DNA of 23,129 nucleotides, taken from assembly GCA_016256075.1 (NCBI GenBank), contig SDVU01000062.1, positions 1-23,129 of the forward strand. Direction: 5' to 3'. Source of the stretch: Dictyocoela muelleri (lineage: Eukaryota; Microsporidia). The notes beneath the pieces are model-generated. The model searched no databases. It was given only the letters and a program-made list of their open reading frames with translations, and was not told the DNA's origin. Positions 1-10,387 of this stretch are shown piece by piece (within the stretch, counting starts at the first letter, position 1; every line of letters starts with the position of its first letter). The translations under genes and the position numbers were made by a program.

Positions 1-79
1 TGAACAATTATTATAATAATATACAAATGTTTATATATTTTTCATTCTACTTTATTAAGTAAATTATTATTAAAAAAAT

Positions 80-185
80 AGCCGTATTCTGGTACTAGTA
101 CCGTCTGACGCTCTTAAAAGTAAATTCAGGTACAACGGTTCGAATTATTTAAGGTCATTTAATAAATAATGGGTAAATAAAATTT
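80..185 (+). repeat. tRNA-derived SINE, head fragment (copy a)
   Basis: This piece matches the 5' head of the SINE seen whole at 19308-19775. It has a B-box-like GGTTCGAATT at 137-146, followed by the shared TCATTTAATAAATAATG stretch. The A box is not clear. The middle and 3' part of the SINE are missing, so it is either a truncated or a badly decayed copy. Confidence 0.6.
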
Positions 186-236
186 ATTGATGAATAATTT
201 AAAACAAAATTTATAGTTAATCAACATAATGCAGAT

Positions 237-1228
237 TAGTGTTTCTCAAAGTTGTCCGTACAGACTCCAAATAGGTCATGAAAGATTTTTTTCAAAATGG
301 AGTCTGTGAAGATGTTTTAAGAGTCCATTAAAAATTATTAGAAGCCTATAATAATAAGTATATATTATGTATTTAGGTACCGTTTTCTATTTATATAATC
401 CAGTAATTCTCAAACTTTTTTATACGTAGACCTCTTTTTCATATTTAAAACGGCCCCAAATGTTAAAAAATCTTAGAATTTTATTAAATAAATGATATAT
501 TATAAACCTAAATACGATTTTTATAGTGTTTTTGAGTCGCACACGCGTTTCAGACCCCCTAAATTATCGTCGTCTATAAGAGAAAATTACATAGTTCTCA
601 TTTTTAAAAGCGTAAAATCGCGAGTTATAATCATTTATAATCATAATAATTTTTCAGAAACTTTCATATTCGGCAAAGATATTTCCGTGATTATAACTGA
701 AAATAACTCGTGATTTTACGTTATTTCAAATAAAAAGCATATAATTTCCTCAGACAGATGACTATTTCCTCTAAAAAGGTGACAAATGACCATGGTTAAA
801 ACCAAATTTTTCATTGCTAGTTTGACATTGTAAACATATATTTATATTTTTTTCTGTTTTTTTTGTAGATTTAGACAGACATGTTTTAATGTCCTAAAAA
901 TATTTTTTGAAGCATAGCAAACCGAAATGAAATTATTTGAATGAATTGTGGAATTACTGAAACTACAAAAATTAGTATTTTTATATAGAATAAAATTCAA
1001 ATGATTATATCATAGCATTGATAAATTGAAAAAAAATATGCAAGGGTGTCTATATAATTTGATGAGTAAAATTATTGAAACCCAAGAGATAAATGCGTTT
1101 TAAAAAAATAATTTTCAAGTGACACTTAAGAGCTACATAAAGATCCCATAAACATCAAAATCTCCTGAGGAGCCATGTAGTATCTGAGAGGACCCAATGT
1201 TCCTTGTGAACCTCTTTAAAAAATACTG
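237..1228. mobile_element. Weak hAT-like terminal repeats, non-autonomous
   Basis: Sequences of the CAGTGNTTCTCAAA type, common at hAT ends, occur at 237 (tagtgtttctcaaagttg) and 401 (cagtaattctcaaacttt). A facing copy ends at 1228 (reverse strand cagtattttttaaagagg). No matching 8-bp target duplication was found for any pair, and the interior has no transposase reading. It could be one or two decayed hAT MITEs, or chance in AT-rich DNA. Confidence 0.3.
611..720. repeat. Stem-loop with 17-bp arms
   Basis: The arms cgtaaaatcgcgagtta (611-627) and taactcgtgattttacg (704-720) are inverse complements with one mismatch, enclosing 76 nt. The arms are richer in CG than their surroundings. It may be a tiny foldback element inside the hAT-like stretch. 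No gene is visible around it. Confidence 0.6.
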
Positions 1229-1721
1229 AACTAATATTTTAAGTTAATTTTAACATAAAAAATTGACATGAAAGCATGTTTTTTTCATAACCTCTAACTT
1301 AATTCAATAGATTTTGACAATAAAAAATGTTTTACGAAATTAATAACCACAATTATTCATATTAAAAGATTACTATCTTCAATGGATGGTGCATAGAAAA
1401 TTTAAAACGTTTTTTTCTTTTATTTCCCTAAAATTTTTTTTAATCTATATATAACAAGAGTTATTTTTTCATTATGATAGAGAGTTTTTATATAATGATG
1501 TTGATTTGAGTTTTTGTATAATTATTTTGATATTAATATTTACTTTTAGAATTTTTAGTTTTTTTTCTTACCACATATTAAAAATTTGAAAAAATATTCT
1601 AAAGAATGATGGAAACTACAAAAAATAGGCATTATAGGATTTAAATCTGAAATATGGATAATACCATTATCTACGAACAAAAAAAATATCGTTTAGTCTT
1701 GTAAATCATAATATTTTTTCT
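1229..1721. other. AT-rich stretch, nothing recognised
   Basis: No open reading of note, no repeat shared with the rest of the window and no inverted repeat was seen. It ends where the TA-repeat tail of a SINE copy begins. Confidence 0.6.
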
Positions 1722-2080
1722 ATATATATATATATATATTACATGCAGACAACATCCATATCTGTCAACCCGGAGAGCTGTCTTCTACCTCGGATCTTCG
1801 ATTTTTGGTTCTTGGTCTTCCTATAATATGTCATTTCCTAAGCTACCCAGAAGCCCAGCTGTATACGCGATTTTTGTTTTATCAATGACTCGGCAGAATA
1901 CAGGTAATTAGAGGCTTTTAATGAATTTTTATTTTCCACTACTTTTTCCGAGATGCGTCGCCGCACTCATTCCCACTCCTAAGAGAGTCCCTTCTGCTTC
2001 GTTGTCATATTAGACCAAGTCTTAATCAGCTATAACACACTGGAACAACTGTATAATAACTATAATTATATAGTTATGAC
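1722..2080 (-). repeat. tRNA-derived SINE, 5'-truncated (copy b)
   Basis: Read on the minus strand, this copy holds the SINE body and 3' end, with the conserved core (gatgcgtcgccgcactcat on the plus strand near 1953-1971). It ends in a TA dinucleotide tail at 1722-1739, which looks like a SINE 3' tail. It stops exactly at the left end of the hAT element at 2081, so its tRNA-like head is missing. Similarity to copies d and h is high over the whole length. Confidence 0.85.
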
Positions 2081-3995
2081 TAGAGCAACCAAAAATGCCT
2101 TTTTTGCCTATTCTGCCTATTTTAAAATTTTTCATAAAAATGCCTATTAATAGGCATTTTTATTTATGATTTTTTATATATCAATTTTTATTAATATGTC
2201 AACTATGTGCATATTGAAATTTTATACTATCAAATCACACCCATCTGAAATTCAAGTAAAATTTATTAAATTAATTTTCATAAGAAAGCAACCGATATCA
2301 CATTATGAATTGAATACTGAAATTTATAAAAATATTATATTTTCTAATTAAAAATTCCAAATTATTTCAAAAAATAGAATTAACCAAAATGCATTTATTT
2401 AAAAAAAAATATCTACCCATGGTAAACAAATTAAAACACCAATTGCAAAAATATATTGAGATGGCATCCGAAAGTTTTTTTATAAACGAAAAAGGCTTAC
2501 TATACTGTAAACATTGCAATGTATTTGTCAATACAACCAAAAAGTATTATGTCACTCAGCATTTACTTACAGAGATGTATAATAAAAACGTGGAATGCAA
2601 AAATATCTTGAATCAAACAATTTTAAATTTCACTACTACTGAAATTAAGAATATTATATTTGATGGGTTTTCTGCTGCAAAAATTCCTATTTATAAAATA
2701 AGACACCCATAAATAATAAATATGTTTGAAAATTTGAATGTTAAAGCACCCTCTGAAACAACAATACGGAGTTGTTTAAAATTAAAATTTGAAGAACATT
2801 ATGATTTTATCAAAAAATATTTTTATGATAAATATTATTTCATAATGATAGACGAGACACAATTTTTTGGTAGAAAATTTATTAATATAATAATGGGGGA
2901 TATGGAAGAGCTAACAAAATATTTTCTTGTTGATGTTATTGAAACTGTTCTCAGCGTAAAAAACGTAACAATAACCATAGCAGTTGATGATATAATCAAA
3001 GAATTTAATTTGAATAAAAACAAATTCATATTGCTACAAACTGATTCTGCTAGATATATGATAAAGGCAAGGGAAAATCTTAAGTTATTTTACCCAAATA
3101 TTTTACATACAATATGTTTTGCTCATATACTTCATAACTGCGCTCAAAAAAGAAAATTGAATTATCGGAAAGTTGATGATATAATTGCCTCAATGAAGGG
3201 ATTAACTGTAAAAAATCAATCCGGAAAAATGGATTTAATCATATCGGAATAATACCATCTCCTATAGTTACCAGGAGGGGAAGTTGGCTTAATACCGCCC
3301 CTTTTTTATTCGGAAAATATATACGAAATAAAAAATGTTTTATATCATAGAGGGTAGTAATTTATTACATTGACAGCAATTCGGCATCTTACGAGACAAA
3401 ACTTGTGGTATACCTGCGAGAAATATCTAAAGGATACCGAAATTTACCTGAATATATTATCATCGCCACAAGTGAAGTTTTTAAAATTAAAAATGCCATT
3501 TAAATGACAGAAAACATATCATTTAATAATGATGAACTTGGTTTAAAAGAATACGTACGGAAAAGGATTAATGAAAATGATATTTCGAAAATAAGTTTTG
3601 AATGAAATAAGTCCATATCTTAAGTTTAGTATCAATGAATGTCACAGAACTATCATTTTAGTCGAGAGAAGTTTTTCGATGCTTCAAAAACTTCTTCAGA
3701 AAGAAATGAGATTTTCAAAATTAAATATTAAAAGAAACATGTTACTTTATTACAATAATAATAACATAATCAACTTAAAATAAAAAAATATTCATTTTAA
3801 ATTTCAAAATTTCTAAAAACTTTTGGATTGTTGTATTTTTTAATTTATAAGTTTTTAAAAATAGATAACACTATAAAAAATCATATGATATTTAATATTA
3901 AAATTTTTTGAAATAAAAATGCCTATCATATGCCCATTCAAGTTTTGTAATTTGCCTTTTTTGCATATTGTAGGCACCTATTTATTGTTGCTCTA
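2081..3995 (+). mobile_element. hAT-family DNA transposon, decayed
   Basis: The ends are TAGAGCAAC (2081-2089) and its exact complement GTTGCTCTA (3987-3995), a hAT-type terminal repeat. Both subterminal regions are crowded with the word TGCCTATT and its inverse, including a perfect 26-bp palindrome at 2136-2161; such arrays are where hAT transposases bind. The flanking 8-mers gttatgac and gtaaaaat do not match, so there is no convincing target duplication. The two flanks are SINE pieces in opposite orientation. Length is 1915 bp and the inside carries a broken transposase. Confidence 0.85.
2389..3783 (+). pseudogene. hAT transposase pseudogene with BED-like finger
   Basis: Three reading blocks line up in family order. 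At 2389-2712 there is a BED/CGGBP1-like finger (YCKHC, then a His 15 residues on; the second His is not clear). At 2722-3252 lies the catalytic core: MIDET with the first Asp near 2851, TDSARYMIKA with the second Asp near 3043, then the CFAH motif. Around 3245-3350 a shifted frame reads PIVTRRGSWLN, the family's P-I-x-T-R-W-G-x-W-L block with W changed to R. At 3598-3783 is the dimerisation end with VERSFSM, carrying the third acidic residue. All three catalytic acids survive, but at least three frame breaks make it dead. Recognition is from motifs only. Confidence 0.85.
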
Positions 3996-4150
3996 GTAAA
4001 AATTTATGAATATAAGGATTATTGATACCTGCATAGTGCTGGCTCATGGATAAAATGAATATCGTATATAGAATATTTTCTTTTATTAGCTTGTGAATGA
4101 AGCGTGCTATAAGACATAAGGATCGAATATTAGTGTGTAAAGTAGAAAAT
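3996..4150 (+). repeat. tRNA-derived SINE, middle fragment (copy c)
   Basis: Directly after the hAT end the sequence follows the plus orientation of the SINE body. The stretch attgatacctgcatagtgct matches ctaattacctgtatcctgct of copy d, and the match continues weakly to about 4150. It is more diverged than copy b and points the other way, so it is not the other half of copy b. Confidence 0.6.
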
Positions 4151-4579
4151 AGAACCCTATGTCTTTGATGTATGGATATAATCTGAAAAGAAATGAAATT
4201 TAATTTTAGGAATTTTTCCTAAAAACTTTTTAAAAAACATAAAAATTAGCATTTGTAATTTTTGATTAATTAAAACATCTTAATCATATAAATATTTGAA
4301 GAAAAAATATTTTACCTTTTCTATTTTTCATAAATATACTTTTTGAAAATGCATATTATTTTTGCATGGATAACCATGATTAAAAATAATTTATGTTTTT
4401 AAAACTTAAAAAAATCAAATAGGGTTTTTAGTTTTATTTGAATAGTATAGAAATCATCATTTTTTAATTGTAAAATCAGTTATTTTTGAGCTCACTTTTT
4501 TTCGAAATGCCAATTAATCGATCATTTATCTTATTTTTGAGATTTATGCATTGATAATCTTTACCAAAAAAAAATTATT
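4151..4579. other. AT-rich stretch, nothing recognised
   Basis: No transposase motif, repeat or gene was seen here. It may be the 3' flank of the pogo/Tigger relic that ends at 4580 on the minus strand. Confidence 0.5.
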
Positions 4580-5995
4580 CTAAAATTTAAAGTGATGTAT
4601 TACATCAGCAATTCCTAATATAAAATTATTATCTTCGTTCTTATATCGGATTTCAGAATCATCCTCGTCATTATATTCAAAAAAATCAGTGTTAGATAAT
4701 AAGTTGTTATTTCATTTTTTATGGACTCCAATTCATAATTTGGAAAAATAATGTTCTTCTCATTTTAACATATGAAGGCCCATTCAGATTATTCATCTGA
4801 TAATTCCTTTTCACCATTAATTTATCTGTAATCATTATCTTTCTTTGAATTGTAACGAATTTCAGTGTCGCTCATAACATATTCTTCGAGTTTAAAATTT
4901 CCGAATGCCCTATCAAAACAATTTACTATCGTATTTTGTGATATTTCATTCCAAGATCCGATAATTAAAGGTGTGCAGTCAGTGATTTTAATGTTTTTTC
5001 AATTTTATATGAAGGAATATTTTAATCGCAAAATGTAATTTTCCGTAGAAAATATTTTTTATATATATTTATAAATAATGTTATAATTCCTTGATCTAGT
5101 GACTGAACCTTAGAAGTTTTGTTTTTTTGGAAAAAATATGTTCGATATTTTTTAATTTGTGTTGTATTAAGTTGTAAGGGTCATTATCAAATATCATTAA
5201 TATTTTTATATTTTGAGCAATAAAGTTTTTATCTAGAGAAAAAAGACAATTTTCAAAAATTTTCTTCTTCATCCATGCTTTAGGACTACTTTCGTAAACT
5301 ATAAAATCTATAAAATCTTCCACATCCTTAATCCACCCTGGTCTTTTTGATTTACATATTATCAAGAGTGGCAGTTTATCGCCAACCTTGTTACATGAAA
5401 ACATTATTGTAATCTTTTCTTTATTATATTTCTCTGATATATTATTCTCAGAAGAAAGAATAAGCGATTTTTTTGCGAACATCTGAAAAACAAGGCAGTT
5501 TCATCTACATTAAAAATATTTTTAGGAAATAGAAATTATTTTTTTTAAAAAAAACGCTTCTCTGATATCATATAACAAATTTGTATCCACTAGCTGTTTT
5601 TCAGCCGAAATCAGTCTCTCCATGATTCCATGTTTCTTTTTAAAAGAATTTATCCATGTGATTTATGCTTTAAAAACAAACATTTCTTATTGTTTTGCGA
5701 TTTCAAGCGCAGCAATTCCGAGTAAATTATTACTAATTATCTTATTGTTATTATTTATCTATCGGCCGAACCACAATATAATTTCTCTTCCTATTCCGTT
5801 TTATTTCCATCGTGTATTTTAAACTTTTATTTATTATCGCTTTACTATATATTTTTAATTTTATTTTTTATTATTGAGTTTACTACCAGATGAAGTCTTG
5901 AATTTCTGACTCAATTCGGTTTGTGTCATATTTGGATGTTTTTCTTTTTTGATTTATCCCATTCTCTCTGAGAAATGGAATATAATTGGCGCGGT
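4580..5995 (-). pseudogene. pogo/Tigger-type (Tc1/mariner superfamily) transposase pseudogene
   Basis: Read from 5995 downwards, the blocks come in the order of a pogo/Tigger transposase. A first helix-turn-helix (MTQTELSQKFKTSSGSK) lies near 5890-5935. A CENP-B/Tc5-like second one (WINSFKKKHGIMERL) lies near 5600-5645. NVDETALFFR with the first Asp is near 5500. The longest open block (5482-5096) has KLPLLIICKSKRP, AWMKKKIFENCL and MIFDNDP with the second Asp near 5187. LDQGI with the third Asp is near 5095, followed by SWNEISQNTIVNCF and an acidic tail ending at 4580. All three Asp persist, spread over several frames with at least three shifts and some stops. The traced span, about 470 codons, matches the family. 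No terminal repeats were identified. Confidence 0.85.
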
Positions 5996-6688
5996 TGGTT
6001 ATTTTTTTTTTCGTTCTTGATTATTGGGAGTAAAAAAAATTCGTTATATATAAATTCGTTTTTTTAATTTTTACCCATAAATCAACTATAAATGTTTAAA
6101 TATATAAAATTTATATTCATGATCTAGAAATTCGTTAACAAAACATTCGATATATAAAAATTTGACTGTATTAAAGTTTTTTCTTTATTTACATAGAGTT
6201 TTTCGTACTCTTTAAGTACATTTACAGTAGCATTTGGATTTTCTAAGTACTCTTTAAACTTTTAAATATAACACAGTGACAATCGATATTGTATTTTTCT
6301 CACTAGGATTCTAAAAGTAATTATGCATTTATTTCTAGAATTTTTTAATTTTTTTACGAATTTATAATCGGGCGAATTGAGAATTAGGCGAACTGCGACT
6401 TGGTCCAATTTGTGTTTAACCAAATTTTTTTATCCGGAAAAACGACAAACCTCAAATATGAATATTAAAATTTTTAAATCACAAAAAGAAAAAGAAAAAG
6501 AAAATTCCTATATATGGGTTATATTTATAATGATTTAAAATAATTACGTATTATAATCATTGTTAATGTGTTGGCCATGAATTTTGTGGTGTATTTAATA
6601 CAGATATGAAGGTCATATTGTTTTGACTAGCAAATTACATATAAATTTAATAAATAATTAATTAAAAACAATAATTTTTAGAAAAAAT
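5996..6688. other. AT-rich stretch with one short unexplained reading
   Basis: No family was recognised. On the minus strand 6258-6127 is open for 44 codons and reads like real protein (starting FKEYLENPNATVNVLKEY), without an ATG and without a motif I know. At 6374-6405 the words GGCGAATTG and GGCGAACTG resemble the end-words of the element at 7846-8776. A short AAAAAG run lies near 6485. Confidence 0.35.
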
Positions 6689-7670
6689 GGTAAAAATAAG
6701 ATATATGACCTCTGCTTTTTTGAAGGAGAAAAAAAATAAAAAAAAATTATTTTTTTATTGGAAGGTGCAAACCCACGCAAAATGTCTGTAAAAGGTGTTT
6801 CTGTAGTTTTTGAAATTTGAAACTCTTTAATATAAAGTGAAATGTTTTTTTGGATATTAGTTCACAGAGTTTTGGTATATTTTTTCAACTAACACCACAT
6901 ATTTTCAATGTTCTGCGTGCCTGTTTTCAGAATTTCGGGTCTACAAAATGTTTTTTATGATTAAATTTTTTATTCATAAAACCCAAATTCTCTAAGTTTT
7001 GATATCCTTTACAACTATCAGTAATTACTAAAATATTGGATTGTATATTTTGTTTTATAATTTCATTTAATTTTTCACTAATGCGGGACTTTACTACTTG
7101 AAAAAACATTTTTTTGCTTTGTCTAGAGATGCCACTTACGCACCATGTGTTTTTGATCAACCTACCTTTGTGATATTAAGACGAAAAATACAAATTTCGT
7201 CAACCTCAACTGTTTCTCCCCTACCTCCAATCTTTTCATATTTTCTTCTATTCAAAACATTTCTGATTATATTAAAAACTAATTAATGACACACAAACTT
7301 ACTTTAAATTCTCTTTTTATTTTTTTAACATCAGTTTTTTGAGTCCATTCATAAATGATTAAGCGAATTGTTCTCAAAGGAGTCTTCAAGCCAAAGAAAA
7401 CAGAACCTTCCCGAATTGAAACTGAACAGTAATGACACTTATAAGTGTTACACACCCAGATAAGGCCGTCAACACTTTTTTTTCGGCTTAAAATATATGG
7501 GTTTTCTACATTTCTTGCATCGCTTTTCTAAACGTAGAAGACCTAATTCTACATAAAACCCGAAAAGTCCGTGTGGTGTAGAAAGTTTATTATATAATTA
7601 TATACGTGTAATCATAAGGGTATTTTTTTCTCCTTCAATAAAAGCGGAGACCCTATATCTTATTTTTACC
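6689..7670 (-). mobile_element. Merlin (IS1016/IS1595-like) DNA transposon, TIRs and TSD present
   Basis: Terminal inverted repeats of about 50 bp begin GGTAAAAATAAGATATA at 6689 and, on the minus strand, at 7670. Both continue through a [CT]C[CT]GCTTTT..TGAAGGAGAAAAAAA block. The 8 bp outside each end are identical, GAAAAAAT at 6681-6688 and 7671-7678. An 8-bp target duplication and TIRs starting with GG are the marks of Merlin. The element is 982 bp and carries one transposase relic on the minus strand. Confidence 0.93.
6850..7600 (-). pseudogene. Merlin/IS1595-like transposase pseudogene
   Basis: The DDE transposase is readable from about 7600 down. It starts with a zinc-ribbon half (KRCKKCRKP) and then DGLIWVCNTYKCHYCSVSIR, the second cysteine pair with the family's S-I-R. 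Next come GETVEVDE with the first Asp near 7205, an open block 7160-6927 holding VSGISRQSKK and VITDSCKGYQ with the second Asp near 7028, and finally TQNIENMW with the catalytic Glu near 6885. The parts lie in different frames: at least three shifts or stops, including a stop just before the block at 7160. Lengths between motifs match the family. Confidence 0.88.
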
Positions 7671-7744
7671 GAAAAAATTATTTATACGACAAAAAGACCA
7701 CTAATAACTTTATATAATAGACAAGACGCCACATTCTTTATTAC

Positions 7745-7823
7745 AAAAAAAAATAGTTTGCGCGACTATTTTACAAGTGGACCAAAAAACATTCTAAAAT
7801 GTATAATTAGATAAATTTAAAAG
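7745..7823. repeat. Direct repeat, left copy (with 8773-8850)
   Basis: About 79 bp matching 8773-8850 in the same direction, with blocks such as gactatttta[ca]aagtgga[ca]c and aaaaaacattctaaaatgt. It sits just outside the left end of the TIR element 7846-8776, while its partner lies over and just outside the right end. The relation to that element is unclear. Confidence 0.75.
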
Positions 7824-7845
7824 ACAAAGTGACTATTCACCTATA

Positions 7846-8776
7846 GGCAAATTGTCGCTATATTTGTCAAAATAAAAAAAGGCGACAATTCGCCTAGAGA
7901 CGAATTGTCGGAAGTTAAAAACTAATAAAAATAAAAATAAAATAATAAAAACTTGTAAAAAACTGACTAGTAACAGTTATTTAAAAAATTATGAAATATA
8001 TATGTTTTATTATTATGAAAGAAAATAAATTATATAAAACAGCGGTGCTGATCCGGGTTAGAGATCAGATAAAAGTTTACCTTAAGAAAAAGTAGAAATA
8101 TAAAGATTTATTAAATTATTTTGCCAATTAATAACCCTGAAATTTTATAAAAAATTGATTTATTACTATATTTAGTAATCATGCATCGCAAATAGACTAA
8201 ATATAATAATAAATCAGTTTTTAATAATAAAAAATTTTGGATTATTATTAGGCAAAATAATTTCATGAAACTTTTATATTTGTACTTTTTTTAAGGTAAA
8301 CTCTTCTCTGGTCTCTAATCCGAGATAGCATCAAATTATCTACTGAAATTTATTATTTTTACAGAGGTTTGCGGATTTTTTATAAAATTTTTCTTTTTTT
8401 ATTTCGAAATTTTATTTTTTAGTTGTTTATTTTCTATATGCATATAATTAATAATTTTTTTATATCAGAATGATTATGGTAATATTTCTATTCTCACACA
8501 GCTTTTAGGCCTCTCAAAAAATATAGAATTGTCATTTATAAGCGAATAAATAATGATTCTTATTTGTAAGTGATATATTCCTTGATAAATACTTATTAAT
8601 ATATAAATCATTACTCATTTTCATAAAAAGGCATATATATATTTTGTGATCTGAAAGCCGTGTCTCGACTGTTATCTCTATCGCTTTTGTTTTGATACAA
8701 TTTAGAAGTCATTTTATTTTTTGTAATCGACTTGTCGCCTTTTTTTTATTTCGGCGAATTGTCGCTATACGACAAA
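7846..8776. mobile_element. Non-autonomous TIR element with GGCGACAATTCGCC end-words
   Basis: The left end (7846-7910) and right end (8722-8776) are inversely related. Both are built from repeated words: GGCAAATTGTCGC, GGCGACAATTCGCC (itself a small hairpin) and CGAATTGTCGG on the left; CTTGTCGCC and GGCGAATTGTCGC on the right; each has an A/T run between the words. There is no coding capacity. A 290-bp foldback element lies inside. The family is unknown. Confidence 0.65.
8044..8333. mobile_element. Foldback (hairpin) element of about 290 bp
   Basis: Arm 8044-8176 pairs with arm 8196-8333 over nearly its full length, with a loop of about 19 bp. Matching blocks include agtttaccttaa, aaattattttgcc and tgatttatta.tatatttagt. 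No coding sequence is present. It lies inside the TIR element 7846-8776, so it either inserted later or is that element's core. No target duplication was resolved. Confidence 0.85.
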
Positions 8777-8850
8777 AAAAAAGTTTACGTGACTATTTTA
8801 AAAGTGGAACAAAAAACATTCTAAAATGTTGAATCTGATAAATTTAAAAT
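8773..8850. repeat. Direct repeat, right copy (with 7745-7823)
   Basis: Partner of 7745-7823, same direction, about 1 kb away. It begins in the A-run at the right end of the GGCGACAATTCGCC element. Confidence 0.75.
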
Positions 8851-8852
8851 AC

Positions 8853-9278
8853 TGATTGCAGGTAGTAGCCGACTCCACGTAAATGTTAAGTATAAATCAA
8901 TTAAAGATTTATTTGTAATATTTTTATTGTAGAAACCAGTCATAACGTCACTCACACAACTTCTTATATAGTTTTAACTAAAACATTGTTTAAGATTATA
9001 TTTCATAATCTATATCAAGTTATATATTAAAAGTTAATCTTGAGTGTGTGTCAGCACACAACCACACTGATAAATTCCTAATTTTCTCCGAGCATACTTT
9101 TACAATATGATAAAAATGAAAATCTTGACCAAATAATTATATTTTTTAGGGATGTAAATTTAAAAAAACTTTGAAAATCAAAATATAAATATGTGATAGA
9201 AAATTTCTTAGCATGGTACTTTTACATTGTTATCATTATCCCAACATTTAATTTTTGGAGCTTTATTATTCTATGTAA
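8853..9278. other. AT-rich stretch, nothing recognised
   Basis: Apart from a GT-rich spot near 9043-9060 nothing stands out. No gene, repeat or transposase block was seen. Confidence 0.55.
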
Positions 9279-10355
9279 TTTTTGAGATTATATACCGTTT
9301 TTGAAAATTTTTATACTATACCCTTATGCGAGATACAAAAAAGAAATCCTTTCCAATGAAGGTATAAATTTTAAAATATTAAATGAAAATGAAAATTCTT
9401 AATGAAAAATTTAACTCAAAAACCTTTAAAACTATTTTTAATAGTACAAAGTTAGAAATTCTACAAAAATTGGTTTAATTGGGACTACTTCAAAACAAAA
9501 GAACCTGTAAATGTAATCCAGAAATGTCTTTTTCAAAAAAGATGTTTAGATATATATATGATTATGTCGAACCTCAAAAACGAACAAAGAAATATATGTT
9601 ATAAAGGGGGCATTTTTGAAAAATTTAAAAAATCAATTAAAAATATTCTATTGTTTTTTATATTTTCGGACTTTGGATGATTCTCAATGATCAATAAGCA
9701 CCTTTGTAAGTTTAGACAATAATAAAATTTCAGAGTGGAGCAAAAAAGGTCTATCTGCGAGAATATTCTTTATAATCATACTGATCTTAAACTATGAGGG
9801 TTAAATTCAGATGTAACCCAAAAAATAGAGAGATTGATGAGCCTCTTTTATTGGAAGAAAAAAGGGAGTAGGTCGATTGACAAATGGGCATTTGGTTTTT
9901 GGTTTAATCGTACGAGGATCTACTAAATGTGTTTTGATCCCGGTACAAAATAGATCAGTAAGTACCTTGATGCCTTTGATAAGATTTTATGTTAAATCTG
10001 GGACACTAATTATGAGTGATATGTGGAGATCATATTCATCAATAAACGAAAGTGTGGATTTTGATCATGAAACTGTAAATCATCCTCCAAACATTATTTA
10101 TCCTGATGGTCTACATGTAAACCCCAAACATTGAATACTTGTGGCATTTAGCTTAAGAAAACTTAGAAATCAATATAACTCTCATCATTATTTGTTAAAC
10201 GTGTATCTTTTAGTGTTTATGTTCAAGAGAGATTATTCAGAAAAAACCACCGTTTTAACCATCTGATAATATCAATTTCAACAATTTATAAATAAAAAGA
10301 TTTTTATTTTTTTATCAATTATTAAATTTTCAAAAACGGAATATAATCTCAAAAA
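9279..10355 (+). mobile_element. Second Merlin/IS1595-like element with TIRs
   Basis: A 32-bp inverted repeat bounds it: tttttgagattatataccg then tttttgaaaattt at 9279-9310, and the complement at 10324-10355. On the right side the inner unit is tandemly doubled (agattatat[ga/tc]cgtttttg, about 19 bp) out to 10374. No clear 8-bp target duplication was found, so the true outer ends may differ by some bases. The transposase inside belongs to a different Merlin lineage from the one at 6689-7670. Confidence 0.7.
9490..10240 (+). pseudogene. IS1595/Merlin-like (ISXO2-type DDE) transposase pseudogene
   Basis: An N-terminal half finger reads LLQNKRTCKCNPEM near 9480-9525. The middle is badly decayed. 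EIDE with the first Asp lies at 9829-9840. The best open block is 9877-10134, 85 codons, reading LVFGLIVRGSTK, IPVQNRSVSTLMPLIRFYV and MSDMWRSYSS with the second Asp at 10018-10020, then ETVNHPPN. The third acid follows after a frame shift in PNIEYLW near 10122-10142. A C-terminal piece KLRNQYNSHHYLLNVYL runs to about 10240. Several shifts and stops make it inactive. The first codon of the open block is TTG, so that block is not a gene by itself. Confidence 0.87.
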
Positions 10356-10387
10356 CGTCATATAATCTTAAAGCATCGTTATTTTAA

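Noticed and set aside
492-713. 73-codon plus-strand frame in the first kilobase
   Set aside because: No family motif, no neighbouring coding signal, and it overlaps one arm and the loop of the stem-loop at 611-720. Best taken as chance.
2835-3029. Minus-strand frame opposite the hAT catalytic block
   Set aside because: Shadow of the transposase reading on the plus strand, with no motif of its own.
7843-7910. CRISPR-like repeats from the recurring GGCGACAATTCGCC word
   Set aside because: Spacing is irregular, the words alternate in orientation and the DNA is eukaryotic; it fits transposon end-words.
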